Below are positions 1 through 5,662 of a stretch of DNA of 5,662 nucleotides, piece after piece. A program made the position numbers and the translations under genes. The notes under the pieces are model-generated. The model searched no databases, had not been told where the DNA came from, and worked only from the letters and a program-made list of their open reading frames with translations. Source of the DNA: Candidatus Neomarinimicrobium atlanticum (GTDB lineage: Bacteria; Fidelibacterota; Marinisomatia; Marinisomatales; Marinisomataceae). Numbering within the stretch: position 1 is the first letter of the stretch; every line of letters starts with the position of its first letter. Location: positions 99-5,760 of the forward strand of contig AQSA01000039.1 of NCBI GenBank assembly GCA_000402815.1, read 5' to 3'.

Positions 1-8
1 TATTTTTG
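1..8 (+). promoter_or_regulatory. Possible Bacteroidota-type -7 promoter element
   Basis: The first eight bases, TATTTTTG, fit the TAnnTTTG consensus known for Bacteroidota housekeeping promoters. They lie about 30 bases before the peptidase ATG, a reasonable leader length. The partner -33 element would fall outside the window, and such a T-rich octamer arises easily by chance in DNA this AT-rich. The assignment is therefore weak. Confidence 0.2.
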
Positions 9-38
9 CAAAGAATATGTTCCAATCAACCACCTATT

Positions 39-1706
39 ATGAAAAAAAAATATAGTATACTAATAATCTTCGCTTTTCTAATTGCTTGTAGTGGTGGTGC
101 AAATGCAAGGCCTCATGGATCTCAAACTGAAACTCCTGAGCTAACGCGTAATAATTATTTAATGGGATTTTTGAATGAGTATCGCAGCTCATATGATGTA
201 ACATACTATGACATTAATATTGATTTTAATATTCAAGAAAAATTAATTGATGGATTTGTAATTATTACAGCAAAAAGTCTTGTTGATATTGATACCCTTC
301 AAGTCGATCTAGATAAAAATTTAAGTATCACAAAAATTATTCATGAAAATAGTTCTGTTGAATATAGTAGAGAAGAAGATGCCGTTATGGTTATGTTTAA
401 TGAAACTATAAATAAAGATAAATTATTTGATTTTACAGTTCATTATAGTGGGAAGCCTCAAGGTGCTGATAATCCACCTTGGTCAGGCGGATTCACGTGG
501 GCTAAAGATAAAAATGATAGAGATTGGGTGGCGGTTTCTTGCGAAGGAGAAGGTGCGAGAATTTGGTGGCCCAACAAAGATCATATTACTGAAGAACCTG
601 ATAGTGTGAGAATGGCTTTTACTGTGCCATCTAATTTAGTGAGCGTTGGTAATGGCCAACTAAGAAGTGTGTTAGATAAAGAGGGTAACAAAACTACTTA
701 TGAGTGGTTTGTGAATAATCCAATTAATAACTATAATATTTCTGTTCAAATCGGAAACTATGTTTCTGTTCAAGATACACTTATAAAGGATGACAAAGTC
801 TATTATATGGATCATTATGTTTTGGATTATAATGAAGAAGTTGGAAAAAATTATTTCATACAAGCAAAAGAAGTTATTCGTTTCTATGAAAAATATTTTG
901 GAGAATATCAATGGTGGAATGACGGATATAAGCTTATTGAAGTACCTTATTTAGGAATGGAACATCAGTCGGCTGTTACATATGGTAATGGATTTAGTAT
1001 CTACAATGGATTGAGAAGTGATAGTTGGCCAATGTATGGAGTGATGGATCCGCTTATTATTCATGAAACTGGACATGAATGGTTTGGAAACAGTGTTACT
1101 GCAATTGATCCAACACACATTTGGATTCATGAAGGATTACAAGTTTATTCTGAGGCATTATATTTTGAAGATAAATTTAATAGTTACCCGGTAGGTGTTG
1201 ACTACATGAAAAGTATTAGGCCAAGAATTCAAAATAAAATACCAATCGTAGGCCCAGAGGACGAAAATTATTGGGCTTTAAATGGCGATACTTATATGAA
1301 AGGTGCTTGGGTAATGCATACTTTAAGAAGCGCTATAAATGACGATTCTGCTTGGTTTTCAATACTAAAAGAGTTCATGGTTGAAAATGCAAAAAGTCAT
1401 GTTAGTACAGAAGATTTCTTTGAGAAAGTTAAAGAAAAAACTGGAAGTGATTATTCATATTTTTCAGAACAATATTTTTATACTCCTAATCAACCAGAAT
1501 TAGAATATTATCAAACAAATTCAAGTTTTTATTATAGATGGAATAATGTTAATACTAACTTTATTATGCCGATGGGAATCCTGGTGAATGGTATTGAAAA
1601 AAGAGTTTTACCTACTCAAGAATTTCAATCTTTTGATATCAAAGAACATTCAACTATTGAAGTGATGGATTGGAAATTCTATGTCAAGCCAGTACAAAAA
1701 GATTAG
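39..1706 (+). CDS. M1-family zinc metallopeptidase (aminopeptidase), predicted lipoprotein
   Basis: This is a 555-residue gluzincin-type aminopeptidase that probably trims N-terminal residues from peptides outside the cytoplasm. The zinc site is H342-E-T-G-H346 with the third ligand E365 after exactly 18 residues, the M1 HExxH-x18-E pattern. The substrate-binding motif, normally G-A-M-E-N, reads L-G-M-E-H-Q (residues 305-310). Y419 in T-Y-M-K-G-A fits the catalytic tyrosine of the family. A W-W-P-N-K-D-H segment (176-182) sits in the N-terminal beta domain, as in other bacterial M1 enzymes. The N-terminus is a lipoprotein signal: K2-K4, a hydrophobic stretch, then L-I-A-C with the lipidated cysteine at 17. 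I chose ATG at 39 over the in-frame TTG at 6 because it puts the lysines at the very start of the signal. No good Shine-Dalgarno is visible before it. After the catalytic domain only a short beta-rich tail remains (about 490-555), so it lacks the large helical C-terminal domain of ERAP/PepN-type members. The downstream wzi-like gene begins inside its 3' end. The family is certain; the substrate is unknown. Confidence 0.93.
   Translation: MKKKYSILIIFAFLIACSGGANARPHGSQTETPELTRNNYLMGFLNEYRSSYDVTYYDINIDFNIQEKLIDGFVIITAKSLVDIDTLQVDLDKNLSITKIIHENSSVEYSREEDAVMVMFNETINKDKLFDFTVHYSGKPQGADNPPWSGGFTWAKDKNDRDWVAVSCEGEGARIWWPNKDHITEEPDSVRMAFTVPSNLVSVGNGQLRSVLDKEGNKTTYEWFVNNPINNYNISVQIGNYVSVQDTLIKDDKVYYMDHYVLDYNEEVGKNYFIQAKEVIRFYEKYFGEYQWWNDGYKLIEVPYLGMEHQSAVTYGNGFSIYNGLRSDSWPMYGVMDPLIIHETGHEWFGNSVTAIDPTHIWIHEGLQVYSEALYFEDKFNSYPVGVDYMKSIRPRIQNKIPIVGPEDENYWALNGDTYMKGAWVMHTLRSAINDDSAWFSILKEFMVENAKSHVSTEDFFEKVKEKTGSDYSYFSEQYFYTPNQPELEYYQTNSSFYYRWNNVNTNFIMPMGILVNGIEKRVLPTQEFQSFDIKEHSTIEVMDWKFYVKPVQKD
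1672..1674 (+). promoter_or_regulatory. Weak ribosome binding site of the wzi-like gene
   Basis: A GGA core lies six bases before the ATG at 1681, inside the peptidase coding sequence. It is short and could be chance. Its spacing is right, and the overlap of the two genes means termination of the peptidase would occur just downstream, so re-initiation may help it. Confidence 0.3.
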
Positions 1707-2943
1707 CAAATACTTTACCCGAGCTGCTCTGATACTACTTTTGTTTTTTAATAATATATTTGCTGATAATCCAAAAGTCAAAATTTTGATTATAGATAAT
1801 CCAAAAAACATGGACTTCTGGTGGATTAAGAATAATAATTTTGGTATTGATCCATCTAGCACAAATAATGGCTTTTTATGGTATAAGAAGAATAGTACTA
1901 TTACCTATCAATTAAAAACTTTGGTAGTCGACTCAAGCTTTAACTTTAATGAATCTTTTATTAAATATAATTTTTCTAAGGATACATATTTACGTTTTGG
2001 AAAGTATTATAGAGATTATAGTACTTATTTTAATGACAGTATTAGCTCTGGACATATTCTTATAAGTAATAATGCTGAAGCAATACCAAAAGTTGGATTT
2101 GTTTCTGCATATAAAATTAAAAAAACTAATATAATTGATTTTAATTTTGGAATATCGCATGGAATTCTAGATAAAAATACTTCTTATACAAAACGCCCAA
2201 TGCTACATGAAAAATTTATTTATATGACAATTAGAAGTGGGTCTAACTCTATATTTGAAATTGGGTTTGTTCATGAAGCTATTTGGGGTGGTAAAACTTT
2301 GGATGATGGAGAATATACAGGAAGCTCACTTAAAGACTTCTTGAAAGTATTCATTTCGGCGGATGGGCCACTTATTGAAAATACGCTTCATGCTAATGCG
2401 CTTGGTAATCATTTAGGGATATGGGATTTTTCTTATCAAAAAAGACAAAGCGATAGATTATTAAAAATATACTATCAACACTTTTTTGAGGATACAAGCG
2501 GACTTAGATTTGCTAATAAAACTGATGGTTTGTGGGGTTTAGAGCTAGAGAATTACTTAACAAATACCAATATATTAATAGAATACTTAAGTACTATAAA
2601 TCAAGATTTAAATAATGATTATTTAAGAGATGGATATTATAACCATTCCACTTACAACTTAGGTTGGAGTTATAAAGATTACATTATTGGTAATCCATTT
2701 ATTAATAATCTTGCTATAGTTCCTACTGAAGTTATGCACCTCGGTATAGAAGGGAAAATTTCTAACAGTAATAACTCCTATAAAATACTATCTTCGAGGC
2801 GAATTAATATTTCAGATGATATAAAGTTAAAAATCGTTCTTAAGAGACAATTGTTTGACACTGTTGATTATGGTATATTTTTGGTAAGCGATGGAAGAGA
2901 AAAAGGCTTAGGATTTTCTCTAGATTGGATTATTAATAATTAA
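1681..2943 (+). CDS. Capsule assembly Wzi-like outer-membrane protein
   Basis: This 420-residue protein is predicted to be an outer-membrane beta-barrel of the Wzi (Caps_assemb_Wzi) family. In enteric bacteria Wzi binds exported capsule polysaccharide and helps attach it to the cell surface. Recognition rests on the family's conserved stretches, recalled from Bacteroidota-type members: H-A-N-A-L-G-N-H-L-G (237-246) before W-D-F, Y-Y-Q-H-F-F-E-D-T-S-G (264-274), D-G-L-W-G-L-E (282-288), E-Y-L (301-303), Y-Y-N-H (319-322) and G-W-S-Y...I-G-N-P-F (328-340). A Sec signal peptide is clear: basic residues K6-R14, a hydrophobic core 15-28, and likely cleavage after A28 (I-F-A/D-N-P). Alternating polar and aromatic residues through the body fit beta strands. 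The last residues are W-I-I-N-N, so the protein does not end on the terminal aromatic common in outer-membrane proteins. The start ATG at 1681 lies 26 bases before the peptidase stop in another frame, with a weak GGA at 1672-1674. It is the only start that keeps the signal peptide intact. Translational coupling and a shared transcript with the peptidase are likely. Its stop overlaps that of the convergent gmhA. The family call is strong; the exact polymer handled is unknown. Confidence 0.85.
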   Translation: MSSQYKKISKYFTRAALILLLFFNNIFADNPKVKILIIDNPKNMDFWWIKNNNFGIDPSSTNNGFLWYKKNSTITYQLKTLVVDSSFNFNESFIKYNFSKDTYLRFGKYYRDYSTYFNDSISSGHILISNNAEAIPKVGFVSAYKIKKTNIIDFNFGISHGILDKNTSYTKRPMLHEKFIYMTIRSGSNSIFEIGFVHEAIWGGKTLDDGEYTGSSLKDFLKVFISADGPLIENTLHANALGNHLGIWDFSYQKRQSDRLLKIYYQHFFEDTSGLRFANKTDGLWGLELENYLTNTNILIEYLSTINQDLNNDYLRDGYYNHSTYNLGWSYKDYIIGNPFINNLAIVPTEVMHLGIEGKISNSNNSYKILSSRRINISDDIKLKIVLKRQLFDTVDYGIFLVSDGREKGLGFSLDWIINN

Positions 2944-3509
2944 ATATTATTCTCAATAATATCACAAATAATATGTCCTATCAGAATATGAATTTCTTGA
3001 ATACGCTGTGTATCATTACTAGGAATATTAATATTAATATCTGAAAATTCTTTTATAGCTCCACCGCTATCCCCTGTTAAAGAAATTACTTTAATACCAT
3101 TGTTTAATGCATAGCTAGCAGCATTAACAATATTTTTCGAATTTCCACTAGTAGATAATACAAACAAAATATCTCCCTTACATCCTAATGATTGAAGCTG
3201 TCTTAAAAAAATATTTTCAAAATTATCGTCATTACTCCAAGCTGTAATAAAAGCCGTGTCAGAATTAAGGCATATTGATGCAAAAGGTTGGATTTTTTTT
3301 GTATACATACCTCCAACTAACTCAGCAGATAAATGATTTGCTTGAGCTGCACTTCCTCCGTTACCACACCACATCACTTTTTTACCATTTCTTAAGGTCT
3401 CTATAATTATAGAGCTTGAGGATTTAACTTTTTCTATTAAATAATTATCAATAAGACCAGTGGTTTTCTGGTGCGACTTTATAGATTCATGGATTAGCTT
3501 TTTAATCAT
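2940..3509 (-). CDS. gmhA: D-sedoheptulose 7-phosphate isomerase (phosphoheptose isomerase)
   Basis: This 189-residue SIS-domain enzyme should convert sedoheptulose 7-phosphate to D-glycero-D-manno-heptose 7-phosphate in the cytoplasm. That is the first step toward ADP- or GDP-activated heptose for LPS core, O-antigen or capsule. The sugar-phosphate-binding motifs are C-G-N-G-G-S-A-A (48-55), L-S-T-S-G-N-S (118-124) and L-T-G-D-S-G-G (144-150). The zinc and catalytic positions known from E. coli GmhA (H61, E65, Q172, H180) match H59, E63, Q171 and H179 here. R-I-Q-E-x-H-I-L-I-G-H near the end is typical. Those ligands favour GmhA over other SIS proteins such as DiaA. Length is normal for the family. 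It is the last gene of the minus-strand group, 44 bases after asnB, and its ribosome binding site is poor (TAAGAA directly before ATG). No hddA, hddC or gmhB homologue is visible in this window, so which heptose nucleotide is made cannot be decided. Confidence 0.92.
   Translation of the reverse strand: MIKKLIHESIKSHQKTTGLIDNYLIEKVKSSSSIIIETLRNGKKVMWCGNGGSAAQANHLSAELVGGMYTKKIQPFASICLNSDTAFITAWSNDDNFENIFLRQLQSLGCKGDILFVLSTSGNSKNIVNAASYALNNGIKVISLTGDSGGAIKEFSDININIPSNDTQRIQEIHILIGHIICDIIENNI
2944..2962. repeat. Perfect 8-bp A/T-only inverted repeat at the convergent gene ends
   Basis: ATATTATT (2944-2951) and AATAATAT (2955-2962) are exact reverse complements around a CTC loop. The repeat begins one base after the wzi-like stop and lies inside the last codons of gmhA. 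It could act as a weak bidirectional transcription stop at the meeting point of two converging units. The stem has no G or C, and no clean T tract follows on the + strand. It may simply reflect the Asn/Ile-rich end of GmhA. Confidence 0.25.
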
Positions 3510-3553
3510 TTCTTACAAAAAATATACGATTATTATAAATATAAAATAATCTA

Positions 3554-5506
3554 TTATTTATTTGATTCCAACCATTGCTGGAAAACTAAAACCTCCCACA
3601 AGTGTGCATGCCAATCATGAGATCCTGCTAAATGTTGTTGTAGTTTTTGAGCTATATCTTGATGATTTAAATATCCTTGGTTTTTCAATTTTCTTTCATC
3701 TAATAATTCACAAGCCCAATCTTTTAAATCATTAGTGAGCCATTTTTTTAAAGGTACTCCAAAACCCATCTTTGGTCTATCAATTAAATCACTTGGCAAA
3801 TACTTTTCTAATGTTTTTTTAAGTATCCATTTTTTGTTATTTTTGCTCTTTAAATCGGATGATATACTCATAGAAAACTGCACAATATCTTTGTCAAGAA
3901 GCGGGACGCGTGTTTCTAAACTAACAGCCATCGCTGCTCTGTCAACCTTTACCAATATATCGTCAGGTAAATAGCTTATTGCATCAAAGGACATCATATG
4001 ATTTTTCATTCCCTCTTTCCTAGATTTAAGATTTTGCTTTTCTCCAAATGTTTCATAATTGTTCTCTGTGTTTAATACAAGACTATGTGGCTCTATCCAT
4101 TTGAATATCAAATATCTATACAAATTTTCATCTGATGAGCATCTTAATAGTTGATATGACTTTTTTAATAAACTACCTACAGATTTTTTATCATTACTGT
4201 AGCTTCGAATAATATACTTTATCCAAAAAAATGTTATGTCTAAAACGGGCTTAGGTGTTAAAAAAATAAAATGAGCTATAACTTTTCTCAGTATTAAAGG
4301 AATACCTTCTAATTTGTTCCATATTTCCATACTAAAATTATATCTGCTATAGCCGTAGAATAATTCATCTCCTCCATCTCCAGATAAACTAACAGTTACA
4401 TTCTTTCTTGCGAGCTTTGATACTAGATAGGTGGGAATCTGTGAAGAGTCTGCAAAAGGTTCGCAATATATAGTAGGTATTTTAGGAATCGTATCTAATG
4501 CATCTTTTTCAGAAATATAAAGTTCTGAGTGATTTGTTCCTAAATATTCTGCGATTTTTTTTGCATAAATTGCTTCGTTAAATTCTTTTTGATCAAAACC
4601 AATGGTGAATGTTCTAATAGGTTGAATAGATTGTGATTGCATAACTGAAGCGATTAAAGAGGAATCAATTCCTCCTGATAAAAAAACACCTAGTGGTACG
4701 TCCGAAATCATTTGCATTTTTATTGAATCTTGCAATAAAGAATCTAGATTCGAAATAATTTCGTCTTCATTTAAATTTTTTGAAAGATCCTTGAATTTAT
4801 CATGTGTTGAACTAAAGCTCCAATATTGATTTGGCTGTATATTTTCAAAATTATTTTTCAATAAATCATCATATGATATTTTAAAATAGGACCCAGGTAA
4901 TAATTTAAAAATATTATTATAAATCGAATAAGGAGCTGGTATATATCCATATGAAAAGTATTTTGATAATGATCTTAAATCAATATCACTATTGAACCTT
5001 GGATGTTTAGTTAGTGCTTTTAGTTCTGATGAAAAAAATAGAATTCCTTTTTGAAGACCATAGTATAGCGGTTTTTCTCCCATACGATCTCGACATAACG
5101 TCAATTCATTTTTCTTATTATCCCATATAGCAAAAGCAAACATTCCTTTTATTTTTTTCAAAGTATTATCAAGCCCGATTTTTTCTATGGCCTCAATTAG
5201 TATCTCAGTATCTGATGAGCTTTTAAGATCAACATCGATTATATTTTTTAGTTCATTGAAATTATATATTTCACCATTGTAGGTCATTGTAAACCTGCCT
5301 GAATTTGAAGTAAATGGCTGGGAGGCATTATTGCTTAAATCTAAAATTGATAGTCTTCTATGTCCCAGATAGAGTCCAATATCTTTTTTATACCAAACAC
5401 CACTGCCGTCCGGACCTCTATGTGCCAATGCATCGTTCATTTTATGAATGATTGGAGTTTGATCACTATCATTATTTATGTCTATAAATCCGCAAATACC
5501 GCACAT
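3554..5506 (-). CDS. asnB: Asparagine synthase (glutamine-hydrolysing), polysaccharide-locus type
   Basis: This 650-residue two-domain amidotransferase takes ammonia from glutamine and uses ATP to amidate a carboxylate, classically aspartate to asparagine. The N-terminal class II glutaminase domain begins M-C-G-I-C-G; C2 is the nucleophile after Met removal. It continues with H-R-G-P-D-G (29-34), H-R-R-L-S-I (49-54), Y-N-G-E-I-Y-N (76-82), S-D-T-E (98-101) and R-D-R-M-G-E-K-P-L-Y-Y (139-149). The C-terminal synthetase domain has the ATP pyrophosphatase loop L-S-G-G-I-D-S-S (276-283), S-L-S-G-D-G-G-D-E (373-381), and near the end Y-L-P-D-D-I-L-V-K-V-D-R and R-V-P-L-L-D. No key residue is missing. 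It is about 100 residues longer than E. coli AsnB (554), like the AsnB/WbpS-type enzymes in O-antigen and capsule loci, which are proposed to amidate sugar acids. The position between a sugar epimerase/dehydratase and gmhA supports that role, but ordinary asparagine synthesis cannot be excluded. ATG at 5506 is fixed by the catalytic Cys2 and preceded by AAGGA. Confidence 0.94.
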   Translation of the reverse strand: MCGICGFIDINNDSDQTPIIHKMNDALAHRGPDGSGVWYKKDIGLYLGHRRLSILDLSNNASQPFTSNSGRFTMTYNGEIYNFNELKNIIDVDLKSSSDTEILIEAIEKIGLDNTLKKIKGMFAFAIWDNKKNELTLCRDRMGEKPLYYGLQKGILFFSSELKALTKHPRFNSDIDLRSLSKYFSYGYIPAPYSIYNNIFKLLPGSYFKISYDDLLKNNFENIQPNQYWSFSSTHDKFKDLSKNLNEDEIISNLDSLLQDSIKMQMISDVPLGVFLSGGIDSSLIASVMQSQSIQPIRTFTIGFDQKEFNEAIYAKKIAEYLGTNHSELYISEKDALDTIPKIPTIYCEPFADSSQIPTYLVSKLARKNVTVSLSGDGGDELFYGYSRYNFSMEIWNKLEGIPLILRKVIAHFIFLTPKPVLDITFFWIKYIIRSYSNDKKSVGSLLKKSYQLLRCSSDENLYRYLIFKWIEPHSLVLNTENNYETFGEKQNLKSRKEGMKNHMMSFDAISYLPDDILVKVDRAAMAVSLETRVPLLDKDIVQFSMSISSDLKSKNNKKWILKKTLEKYLPSDLIDRPKMGFGVPLKKWLTNDLKDWACELLDERKLKNQGYLNHQDIAQKLQQHLAGSHDWHAHLWEVLVFQQWLESNK

Positions 5507-5515
5507 ATTTTTTAG

Positions 5516-5520
5516 TCCTT
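5516..5520 (-). promoter_or_regulatory. Ribosome binding site of asnB
   Basis: On the minus strand the sequence reads AAGGA, nine bases before the asnB ATG. Its first two bases are the last two of the upstream gene's TAA stop. This is the best Shine-Dalgarno in the window and confirms the asnB start. The overlap with the stop suggests that ribosomes ending on the epimerase gene can restart on asnB. Confidence 0.6.
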
Positions 5521-5662
5521 ATAACCCTATTTCTTTTTTATAAGTTGGCACCCAATCTTCTATTTTTTGTGTTGGTTCCCAACCTAAAAGTTCTTTTGCT
5601 AAAGAATTATCTGCTAGTGTTTCCATAGGCTCAACTACAGGATCAACATATTTCTTTTCTCC
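5519..5662 (-). CDS. NAD-dependent epimerase/dehydratase family protein, C-terminal fragment
   Basis: Only the last 47 residues and the TAA stop lie in the window; the rest continues past the right edge. The reading frame is open from the edge. The visible tail has V-D-P-V-V-E-P followed by T-L-A-D-N-S-L-A-K-E-L-L-G-W-E-P, then an E-D-W and a lysine-rich end. The pattern 'LAD-S-A-LLGW-P' is the usual C-terminus of extended short-chain dehydrogenases acting on nucleotide sugars, such as UDP-glucose 4-epimerase or GDP/dTDP-sugar dehydratases. In these the segment marks the end of the substrate-binding domain. The Rossmann motif and catalytic Tyr-x3-Lys lie outside the window, so the reaction cannot be named. 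asnB starts 12 bases after the stop and its ribosome binding site overlaps the stop, indicating one operon. Confidence 0.75.
   Translation of the reverse strand, partial: GEKKYVDPVVEPMETLADNSLAKELLGWEPTQKIEDWVPTYKKEIGL

Noticed and set aside
6..38. In-frame TTG start 11 codons upstream for the M1 peptidase
   Set aside because: It would place a polar stretch with a cysteine ahead of the lipoprotein signal peptide, while ATG at 39 gives a textbook Lys-rich start and lipobox at the right distance.
427..911. Small open frames within the peptidase gene on both strands
   Set aside because: They lie wholly inside a gene with intact catalytic motifs, show no recognisable domains, and are AT-rich shadow frames.
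1650..1862. Minus-strand 70-codon open frame across the peptidase/wzi junction
   Set aside because: It is antisense to two well-supported genes. Its hydrophobic content follows from the complement of the signal-peptide region.
3532..3537. TATAAT on the minus strand in the 44-base asnB-gmhA gap, as a -10 box for gmhA
   Set aside because: There is no matching -35 sequence at suitable spacing, and TATAAT is common by chance in such AT-rich DNA. The genes are close enough to share a transcript.
3735..3974. Plus-strand 79-codon open frame inside asnB
   Set aside because: It is antisense to the conserved C-terminal synthetase motifs and resembles no known protein.
1..5662. tRNA, CRISPR array, insertion sequence or riboswitch
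   Set aside because: I saw no tRNA-like signature, regularly spaced repeats, transposase motifs or long structured leader. Coding genes cover nearly the whole window.

Overview
This is an AT-rich window (roughly 70% A+T by eye) of about 5.7 kb. It carries four complete protein genes and the tail of a fifth, packed with almost no non-coding DNA. The content points to a Gram-negative, double-membrane bacterium. It has a lipoprotein signal peptide, an outer-membrane capsule-assembly protein of the Wzi family, a heptose-phosphate isomerase and a polysaccharide-type asparagine synthase. The form of the M1 peptidase (an L-G-M-E-H-Q motif) and of the Wzi-like protein resembles what is known from Bacteroidota and related FCB-group bacteria. 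The low GC would suit a streamlined marine member. This placement is inference from protein flavour, not a phylogeny.

Layout. On the + strand, positions 39-1706 encode a secreted M1-family zinc aminopeptidase lipoprotein. Positions 1681-2943 encode a Wzi-like capsule assembly protein that starts inside the peptidase gene (26-base overlap, different frame). On the - strand, reading from the right edge inward, there is the C-terminal end of an NAD-dependent epimerase/dehydratase (5519-5662, cut by the window). It is followed after 12 bases by asnB (5506-3554) and after a further 44 bases by gmhA (3509-2940). The two transcription units converge, and the wzi-like and gmhA stop codons overlap on a 4-base TTAA. 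The longest stretch without a gene is 44 bases.

How the genes fit together. The minus-strand genes look like one end of a surface-polysaccharide (O-antigen or capsule) locus. The epimerase/dehydratase would shape a nucleotide sugar. AsnB-type enzymes in such loci are thought to amidate sugar acids. GmhA makes the first heptose phosphate for an ADP- or GDP-heptose. The Wzi-like protein would act at the outer membrane in attaching or organising the exported polymer. The M1 lipoprotein is coupled to it by gene overlap, but its link to polysaccharide is unknown.

I found no RNA genes, mobile elements, CRISPR arrays or clear promoters or terminators. All genes belong to known families. The most notable points are the overlapping peptidase/wzi pair, the variant exopeptidase motif of the peptidase, and the overlapping convergent stops. 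I see no evidence for an undescribed system here.
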